In this document: one piece after another, positions 8,162 to 12,945 of the stretch
Layout: each line of letters opens with the position of its first letter
Numbering within the stretch: the first letter of the stretch is position 1
NCBI GenBank assembly: GCA_903872005.1
Contig: CAIQJD010000560.1
Location: 1 to 17,423 of the forward strand
Source of the DNA: an uncultured bacterium
GTDB taxonomy: Bacteria; Chloroflexota; Anaerolineae; JACIWP01
Direction: 5' to 3'
DNA length: 17,423 nt
Translations under genes and position numbers: made by a program
The notes under the pieces: model-generated
What the model saw: only the letters and a program-made list of their open reading frames with translations
What the model was told of the DNA's origin: nothing
The model's database searches: none

Positions 8162-9930
8162 TGGCCGCACGGTCGAGGGTGAGACTGCGCGTCGTGGGCG
8201 TGCTGTGCCTGTTGGCCGGCTTCCTGCTGGCCTGGCCGGCCGGCGCCCTGGCGCAAGACAAGGTCGAGTTCCGCGCGGAGACCGATCAGACGAGCGTGCC
8301 GGTCGGCGGACAGCTCACCTTGACCCTGATTCTGAGCGGCGGGCGCGTGGCTGCGGAGCCGAAGCTGCCGGCGTTGGCCGGCTTCCGGGTCTATTCCAGC
8401 AGCCGCTCGCAAAGCATGTCCCTCATCAACGGCCAGCTTTCTTCCTCCATTTCGTATATCTATCTGCTGGTTGCCGAGGCGGAAGGGACGCAGACCATCG
8501 GGCCGGCCGAGATTTCGGTGGGCGGACAGGTCTACCGCACGCAGCCGCTCACGGTGCAGGTGACGGCCGGCCGGCAACCGAGCGCGCCGGCCGCCCCGAA
8601 TACTGCCGGCGAGCCGCCGCGCGGCATCCAAAACGAAGAACTCTTCGTGGATATGATCGTGGACAAGGCCGAAGCCTATGTCGGCGAGCAGATCACGCTC
8701 TCCTTCCGCTTCTTCCAACGCGTCAACTTGCTGGATCAGCCGCGCTACACCCCGCCGGCGCTGAACGGCTTCTGGAGCGAGCAGATGTCGCCCCAGGCCC
8801 AGGGCCGGCAAACCATCAACGGGCGCTCCTATGTGGTCACAGAGCTGAAGACGGCGCTCTTCGCCACAACGGCCGGCCCGCAGACCGTCGGCGCGGCGGC
8901 GCTGGAAATCCGCGACTTCTTCAACGGCAACCGCATCTTAACCGCCAATCCCCTCTCGGTGATGGCTAAATCGCTGCCGGCCGCCGGCCAGCCGCCCGAT
9001 TTCGCCGGCGCGGTGGGGCGCTATCAGGTCTCCGCCTGGCTGGAGCCGGCCGAGGGGCGCGCCCACGAGCCGGTCACGCTCTTCTTCAAGATCAGCGGCG
9101 AGGGGAATATCCAGAATGCGCCGGAGCCGGCCTGGAACTTGCCGGCCGGCATGCGCGCCTACGACGCCAAGAGCAACTCGCAATCCAAGTACACGAGCTA
9201 CGTGGTGCAGGGCGACAAGACCTTCGAGAAGCTCATCGTGCCGGAAAAAGAGGGCGAGTGGGTCATCCCGCCGCAAGCCCTGGCCTATTTCGACCCGGCC
9301 GACGGCGCGTATCATCGCGCCGAAAGCCAACCGCTGACATTGCGAGTGGCGGCCGGCGCCGCCGAGCCGGCCGCACTGCCGGCGCCGGGCCCGCCGGCGG
9401 TCGCGGCGCGCGATATCCGCCACATCAAGCCGGCGCCGGCGCGGGTGGCCGGCGCAGTCACGCCGATCTACCAGCGCCCAATCTTCTGGCTGCTGTGGTT
9501 TCTGCCGGCGCTGGCCGTCCTGGCCGGCGTCATCTTCCGGGTGCAGCGCCGCCGGCTGACTCAGGACCCGCGCTACGCCCGGCTGCGCCGCTCGCATCAG
9601 ATGGCGCGCCGGCGCTTGCAGCGCGCCCGGGCGCACATCGGCGCCGGCGAAGCGCGCGCCGGTTGTTCCGCCATCGCCGAGGCGCTGGCGCAATATGTGG
9701 CCGATAAGACCAATCGGCCAGCCGCCGGCCTGACCGAAGCGGCCATCTGTGACATCCTGGCCGGCCAGGGGGCCGCTGAGATGTTGACGCGGCAGTTCAG
9801 CGCGTGCTGGCAACGCTGTGACCTGGGGCGCTTCGCGCCGGCCGATTTGGATGGCGGCGCGCTGCGGGCGCTCCTGACCGACGCCGAGGAACTCATCGTG
9901 CAACTGGAGGAGCTGGCATGGCGCGCCTGA
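8161..9930 (+). CDS. batD: BatD-like exported and membrane-anchored protein
   Basis: The ATG at 8161 gives a 589-residue protein, the usual size for BatD. The open frame runs further upstream, but that part is a shadow of asd. A clear signal peptide (basic MAARSRVRLR, hydrophobic core, ALA-Q near residue 31) leads into repeated beta-rich domains. Recognisable BatD segments are RAETDQTSVPVGGQLTLTLI, EELFVDMIVDKAEAYVGEQI, and the third domain beginning near YQVSAWLEPAEGRAHEPVTL. A membrane helix lies at about residues 440-460 (IFWLLWFLPALAVLAGVIF). A basic cytoplasmic helical tail follows. BatD is thought to act as an envelope scaffold with BatA, BatB and BatC; no catalytic site is visible. No strong ribosome site precedes the ATG, so translation probably depends on coupling to the asd stop. 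The 3' end overlaps batE by 13 nt. Confidence 0.87.
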   Translation: MAARSRVRLRVVGVLCLLAGFLLAWPAGALAQDKVEFRAETDQTSVPVGGQLTLTLILSGGRVAAEPKLPALAGFRVYSSSRSQSMSLINGQLSSSISYIYLLVAEAEGTQTIGPAEISVGGQVYRTQPLTVQVTAGRQPSAPAAPNTAGEPPRGIQNEELFVDMIVDKAEAYVGEQITLSFRFFQRVNLLDQPRYTPPALNGFWSEQMSPQAQGRQTINGRSYVVTELKTALFATTAGPQTVGAAALEIRDFFNGNRILTANPLSVMAKSLPAAGQPPDFAGAVGRYQVSAWLEPAEGRAHEPVTLFFKISGEGNIQNAPEPAWNLPAGMRAYDAKSNSQSKYTSYVVQGDKTFEKLIVPEKEGEWVIPPQALAYFDPADGAYHRAESQPLTLRVAAGAAEPAALPAPGPPAVAARDIRHIKPAPARVAGAVTPIYQRPIFWLLWFLPALAVLAGVIFRVQRRRLTQDPRYARLRRSHQMARRRLQRARAHIGAGEARAGCSAIAEALAQYVADKTNRPAAGLTEAAICDILAGQGAAEMLTRQFSACWQRCDLGRFAPADLDGGALRALLTDAEELIVQLEELAWRA

Positions 9931-10724
9931 TGAAAGAGTCCAGCAAGACCTGTGAGGTCTTGAAGACCTCACAGGTCTTGCTGCTGCTCCTGGTTCTGCT
10001 GTCCATGCCGGCGCGCGCCGATGGGCCGGCCCAATTCGCCGAGGCAAACCGGCTGTATGAGGCCGGCCAGTACGCCGAAGCGGCCGCCCGCTATGAGCAG
10101 ATCGTGGCGGCCGGCGGGCGGGACGGCGCCGTCTTCTACAACCTGGGCAACGCCTACTACAAAGCCGGCCAGTTGGGCCAAGCGATCTTGAGCTACGAGC
10201 GGGCACGCCGGCTCCTGCCGCGCGACGACGACGTCCGCGCCAACCTGGCCTTTGCCCGCTCGCAGGCGCGCGGCGGCCCGGCGCTGCCGCCGGCCGGCGA
10301 CTTTGCCGACGCGTTGACCGCGCTGCACGAGAGTTTGCGCCCCGACGAAAAGGCGTGGCTGGCCTGGGGGCTGTTCTTGCTGGTCGCGGTGTTGGCCCTG
10401 GCCGGCCTCTTCTTGCGGCGCGTGCGCCGGCCGGCGCTGCTCCTGGCCGGCGTGGTCGGCGCGGCGCTGCTCCTGGCGGCCGGCTCCTGGGCGCTGGCCG
10501 TGCGCCAGCAAGATGTGGTGGATCGAGCCATCGTCACGGCCGCGCAGGCGCCGGCCTATAGCGGGCCGGGCGAGAGCTATCTGTTGGAGATGACGCTGGG
10601 CGAGGGCAACGCCGTGACCATTGAGGAGCGGCGCGGCGGCTGGTGCCGGCTGGCGCTGGCCGGCGACCTGCAGGGGTGGACGCTCTGCGCCAATGTAGCC
10701 AGCGTGCGGTTAACGCGCCCGTAG
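9918..10724 (+). CDS. batE: BatE-like TPR / SH3-like membrane protein
   Basis: This is a 268-residue protein. GGAGGAG ends 5 nt before the ATG at 9918, which supports this start over the in-frame ATG at 9930. The N-terminal hydrophobic segment (about residues 20-30, VLLLLLVLLSM, then PARA-D) looks like a signal peptide. TPR units span about 37-110 (ANRLYEAGQYAEAAARY, FYNLGNAYYKAGQLGQAI). Two membrane helices follow (about 146-166 and 172-195). The C-terminal region (about 200-265: AYSGPGESYLLEMTLGEG...VTIEERRGGWCRLAL...GWTLCANV) is an SH3b-like domain. This TPR-TM-TM-SH3 order matches BatE. Residues 9-22 (SKTCEVLKTSQVLL) are encoded by a perfect 43-bp palindrome, so part of the signal peptide is of repeat origin. 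It is the last gene of the bat operon. Confidence 0.82.
   Translation: MARLMKESSKTCEVLKTSQVLLLLLVLLSMPARADGPAQFAEANRLYEAGQYAEAAARYEQIVAAGGRDGAVFYNLGNAYYKAGQLGQAILSYERARRLLPRDDDVRANLAFARSQARGGPALPPAGDFADALTALHESLRPDEKAWLAWGLFLLVAVLALAGLFLRRVRRPALLLAGVVGAALLLAAGSWALAVRQQDVVDRAIVTAAQAPAYSGPGESYLLEMTLGEGNAVTIEERRGGWCRLALAGDLQGWTLCANVASVRLTRP
9941..9983 (+). repeat. Perfect 43-bp nested palindrome inside the batE signal peptide
   Basis: Bases 9941-9961 and 9963-9983 are exact inverted copies (21 bp each) around a single G at 9962. Within each arm, AAGACCT and AGGTCTT pair again across a 3-nt loop (GTG on the left, CAC on the right), so the unit is a palindrome made of two palindromes. In the batE frame it encodes the near-duplicate peptides KTCEVL and KTSQVL. 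The design suggests a dispersed palindromic element rather than chance. Copy number cannot be judged from this window. Confidence 0.8.
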
Positions 10725-10727
10725 GAT

Positions 10728-10784
10728 GCGTAGGCAAGCCTACGCAGTCCATAAGGGGTGTGGATTGCGTAGGCTTGCCTACGC
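10728..10784. repeat. Intergenic nested inverted repeat after the bat operon
   Basis: Arms 10728-10751 and 10761-10784 are 24-nt inverted copies with one mismatch and a 9-nt centre. As in the batE palindrome, each arm is itself palindromic: GCGTAGGC-AA-GCCTACGC on the left and GCGTAGGC-TT-GCCTACGC on the right. It begins 4 nt after the batE stop. The transcript could fold as one long hairpin or two small ones. No T run follows, so it is not a classical intrinsic terminator, although it could slow or end transcription or protect the mRNA 3' end. Confidence 0.8.
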
Positions 10785-10811
10785 CGGCCGGCGCAGCCAT
10801 CCACGTAAAAT

Positions 10812-10848
10812 GCAGAAGCCGGCGGAGTGCGACTCCGCCGGCTTCTGC
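10812..10848. repeat. 17-bp perfect hairpin, possible bat operon terminator or dispersed repeat
   Basis: Bases 10812-10828 and 10832-10848 pair perfectly over 17 bp around GCG. The stem is very GC-rich and stable. A T tract is absent (GCGTCTCCG follows). Its position between the end of the bat operon and the next promoter suits a transcription-end signal. The core GCGGAGT-GCG-ACTCCGC also looks like a mobile palindromic unit. Both readings are inference. Confidence 0.65.
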
Positions 10849-10894
10849 GCGTCTCCGCGCCCGCGAGCACCAGTCTGGACGCAAGCGAAATATG

Positions 10895-10912
10895 TTGTGA
10901 AATGTATCACTA
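10895..10912. promoter_or_regulatory. Candidate Rex or CRP/FNR-family operator
   Basis: The 18-mer TTGTGAAATGTATCACTA is a near-perfect dyad (TTGTGA and TCACTA). It fits the known Rex operator form TTGTGAA-N4-TTCACAA with two differences, and the CRP form TGTGA-N6-TCACA with one. The centre lies about 88 nt upstream of the transcription start predicted from the promoter at 10957-10985, a distance more usual for an activator than for a repressor. The surrounding 10885-10960 stretch is AT-richer than its neighbours, as expected for a control region. Which regulator binds cannot be told from the sequence. Confidence 0.5.
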
Positions 10913-10956
10913 GTTACGAAATAGCGAGATATTCAGCCCTCAGAATACGGAAACAG

Positions 10957-10985
10957 TTGACAGGTCGCCAATTGTGTGTTATCCT
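10957..10985 (+). promoter_or_regulatory. Sigma-70-type promoter for the RAM-domain gene
   Basis: A perfect -35 box TTGACA (10957-10962) is separated by 17 nt from TATCCT (10980-10985, four of six matches to TATAAT). Transcription should start near 10992, giving a leader of about 77 nt before the ATG at 11069. I could not match the leader to a known riboswitch. This is the most convincing promoter in the window and may also serve the hdr operon by readthrough. Confidence 0.65.
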
Positions 10986-11068
10986 TATGTTGCCGGGGCA
11001 AGGCGATGGCCGCCGGCAAATTCAACCATCTCAGTGGATGCGTACAGTGCGATAAAGGAGTGGAACAG

Positions 11069-11302
11069 ATGTTGAAAGTATTCGTTCTGGTCAGTACCCA
11101 AATCGGCGAGGCAATGAACGTCGCCAAAGTCTTGCGCCAGAAAACCGGCGTCTTGAGCGCCGACGCCGTCTTTGGCGTGTATGACATCATCGTGGAGGCG
11201 CAGGCCCCGGATCCGCAGGCCCTCAGCAAATTGGTCACGCTCGATATTCAATGCACGCCGGGCGTCACGCAGACGCTGACCTGTCTGGTGATGGATGCCT
11301 AG
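11069..11302 (+). CDS. Stand-alone Lrp/AsnC effector-binding (RAM) domain protein
   Basis: The ATG at 11069 has a perfect AAAGGAG site ending 8 nt upstream and gives a 77-residue protein. The longer open frame from 10976 is rejected because its extra residues lie in the leader. The sequence MLKVFVLVSTQIGEAMNVAK...GVLSADAVFGVYDIIVEAQA...PGVTQTLTCLVM follows the beta-alpha-beta-beta-alpha-beta pattern of the C-terminal RAM domain of Lrp/AsnC regulators. VFGVYDIIVEA is the typical core of that domain. There is no helix-turn-helix, so it cannot bind DNA by the usual Lrp route. Such small proteins oligomerise and may bind amino acids or modulate full-length Lrp partners. It has its own promoter and is followed by a terminator and then the hdr operon, suggesting a sensory or modulatory role there. 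That link is inferred from position only. Confidence 0.8.
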   Translation: MLKVFVLVSTQIGEAMNVAKVLRQKTGVLSADAVFGVYDIIVEAQAPDPQALSKLVTLDIQCTPGVTQTLTCLVMDA

Positions 11303-11318
11303 GCCGGCATAGCCGGCG

Positions 11319-11341
11319 GCCGGGCCAGGCCCGGCTTTTTT
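11319..11341 (+). terminator. Rho-independent terminator after the RAM-domain gene
   Basis: GCCGGGCC and GGCCCGGC (11319-11326 and 11328-11335) form a GC-rich stem with a tight loop, directly followed by six T residues (11336-11341). It begins 16 nt after the stop codon. Because no separate promoter is evident before hdrC, part of the transcription may read through into the hdr operon. Confidence 0.8.
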
Positions 11342-11385
11342 CGCAGAGGAAAGACAGGCCCCTCTGTGAAGGCGCCTGTCTTTCC
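11340..11385 (+). promoter_or_regulatory. Two mutually exclusive hairpins upstream of hdrC
   Basis: Stem B pairs GGAAAGACAGGC (11348-11359) with GCCTGTCTTTCC (11374-11385), 12 perfect base pairs. Stem A pairs TTCGCAGAGG (11340-11349) with CCTCTGTGAA (11361-11370), 10 pairs including one G-U. The left arm of B lies mostly in the loop of A, so both cannot form together. Stem B is followed by GTATTCTTTC, a weakly T-rich stretch. The layout resembles an attenuator or antiterminator switch in front of the hdr operon. No known riboswitch core was recognised. Confidence 0.5.
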
Positions 11386-11414
11386 GTATTCTTTCAGGGT
11401 ATCAGGGAAAAAGA

Positions 11415-12044
11415 ATGGCAACAGCAACGAAGCCTGCAGAAGTGGTGCGTCTGGGCGGGCCGACGCCGGCCGATATGGCGGAAATCGTCGAGACCGTCTC
11501 CAGTTGCATCCAGTGTGGCACTTGTTCTGGGTCGTGCCCCACTGCGCCATCTATGGACTACACGCCGCGCCAGATCATGCACATGGCGCAGCAAGGAATG
11601 AAAGAAGCCATCTTGAGCAGCCGGGCGATCTGGCTCTGCGCGACCTGTTTCTCTTGCACGGTGCGCTGCCCGCGCAGCATCTCGGTGGCCGATGTGTTGG
11701 CCCGGCTGCGCGGCATGGCCGCGGCGCAGGGCTACCGCGAGACGACCGGCATGACTTTCAACCGCTCGTTCCTGACCATCGTGCGGCGCTACGGGCGCAT
11801 GTTCGAGCCGGAGCTGCTGATCCGCTACCATTTGCGCCAACAGTTGCCGCGCTTGCTGGGCATGGCCCCATTGGGATGGACGCTCTTCCGCAAGGGGAAG
11901 GTGGGCCTGCTGCCCGACCGGCTGAAGCCGGCGCGCGGCGGCGCGGACGTCCAGCGCATCTTCGACCGCGTGGGCCAACTGCGCCAGGAGCAGGCGGCCG
12001 CGGCGGCCGCCGCGCCGGCGCAGTCGGAACACAAGGAGGGGTGA
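11415..12044 (+). CDS. hdrC: HdrC-like subunit, two [4Fe-4S] ferredoxin domain
   Basis: This 209-residue soluble protein is the electron-relay subunit of heterodisulfide reductase-type complexes, passing electrons from HdrA to the HdrB active site. Two complete [4Fe-4S] motifs are visible: C31-x2-C34-x2-C37-x3-C41-P (SCIQCGTCSGSCP) and C75-x2-C78-x2-C81-x3-C85-P (LCATCFSCTVRCP). The segment PRQIMHMAQQGMKEAILSSRAIWLCATC is characteristic of HdrC. The C-terminal part has no further cysteines and ends in an Ala-rich stretch (about residues 193-202). The length agrees with HdrC of bacterial and archaeal complexes. AGGGA lies about 6 nt before the ATG. The next gene, hdrB, begins 7 nt after the stop, as expected for a stable HdrBC pair. 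Confidence 0.9.
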   Translation: MATATKPAEVVRLGGPTPADMAEIVETVSSCIQCGTCSGSCPTAPSMDYTPRQIMHMAQQGMKEAILSSRAIWLCATCFSCTVRCPRSISVADVLARLRGMAAAQGYRETTGMTFNRSFLTIVRRYGRMFEPELLIRYHLRQQLPRLLGMAPLGWTLFRKGKVGLLPDRLKPARGGADVQRIFDRVGQLRQEQAAAAAAAPAQSEHKEG

Positions 12045-12051
12045 TTCCAGC

Positions 12052-12945
12052 ATGACAACCTTACGCTACGCCTACTATCCGGGGTGCAGCCTGGAATCCA
12101 GCGCCAAAGAGTACGATCACTCCGTGCGCGCCGTGTGCGAGCGGCTGGGGGTGGAACTCGTTGACATTGAGGATTGGAACTGCTGTGGGGCCACGCCGGC
12201 CGGCCAGGATGAACTGCTGGCCCACTCTCTCTCGGCGCGCAACCTGGCCTGGGCCGAAGCGCGCGGCCTGGATGTGATCGCTCCGTGCAGCGAATGCTAC
12301 AAGAACCTGGCGCGCGCCGCCCAGGCGCTGCGCGAGGATGCCGGCATGCGCCGGGAGATCAACACCGTCCTGGCGCCCCTCACCCTCAAGGGCAAGGTAC
12401 GGGTCAAGCACCCGTTGGAAGTCATCGTGCGGGATGTGGGGTTGGACAAGGTACGCAGCCTGGTCACATTTCCGTTGGAGAAGCTGCGCGTCGCCTCTTA
12501 CTATGGCTGCCTCATCACGCGGCCGCGCAACGACTTCGATAGCCCGGAGAACCCGACGGCGATGGAAGATCTGTTCGAGGCATTGGGCGCGCGGAACATG
12601 GACTATTACCCCTACAAGACCCGCTGTTGCGGCGGCGCGCTACTGTTGAGCCGGCAGCCGCTGGCGCTGGGCATGACGCGCCAGCTCGTCATGAAGGCTA
12701 AAGAGCAGGGCGCCAATGCCCTGGCTCTCGGTTGTCCCATGTGCGATATGATGCTGGATGTCTATCAGGCCCAGGCGGTCGGCGACGATGTGACGCCGCT
12801 GCCGGTGCTCTTCTTCACGCAACTGATGGGGTTGGCCCTGGGGATTGAGCCGGCCAAGCTGGGCTTCGAGGCGCGTGTGACGCCGGCCGACAAGCTCCTG
12901 GGAAAACTCGGCGTCGAGGGAAGCTATGTCAAAGTATCAGCCTAG
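12052..12945 (+). CDS. hdrB: HdrB-like subunit with two CCG cysteine-rich domains
   Basis: This 297-residue protein carries both cysteine-rich (CCG) motifs expected for HdrB, the subunit that binds the two non-cubane [4Fe-4S] clusters and reduces the disulfide. The first set is C12 (YYPGCS), C44-C45 (NCCGATP), C79 and C82 (CSECYKNL). The second is C153 (YYGCLITRP), C192-C193 (RCCGGALL), C228 and C231 (CPMCDMMLD). All ten positions are present, so the catalytic site appears intact. In methanogens the substrate is the CoM-S-S-CoB disulfide. Bacteria do not generally make both thiols, so here the acceptor is unknown, and a protein disulfide or another thiol carrier is possible. The end overlaps hdrA by 20 nt. 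AAGGAGGGG lies close before the start. Confidence 0.92.
   Translation: MTTLRYAYYPGCSLESSAKEYDHSVRAVCERLGVELVDIEDWNCCGATPAGQDELLAHSLSARNLAWAEARGLDVIAPCSECYKNLARAAQALREDAGMRREINTVLAPLTLKGKVRVKHPLEVIVRDVGLDKVRSLVTFPLEKLRVASYYGCLITRPRNDFDSPENPTAMEDLFEALGARNMDYYPYKTRCCGGALLLSRQPLALGMTRQLVMKAKEQGANALALGCPMCDMMLDVYQAQAVGDDVTPLPVLFFTQLMGLALGIEPAKLGFEARVTPADKLLGKLGVEGSYVKVSA

Noticed and set aside
10976..11068. Longer N-terminus for the RAM-domain protein
   Set aside because: This ATG overlaps the predicted -10 region, and the perfect AAAGGAG site belongs to ATG 11069, where homology begins.
10986..11068. Riboswitch in the leader of the RAM-domain gene
   Set aside because: The leader has only a short GC-rich foldable segment, and I could not match it to the core of any riboswitch class I know.
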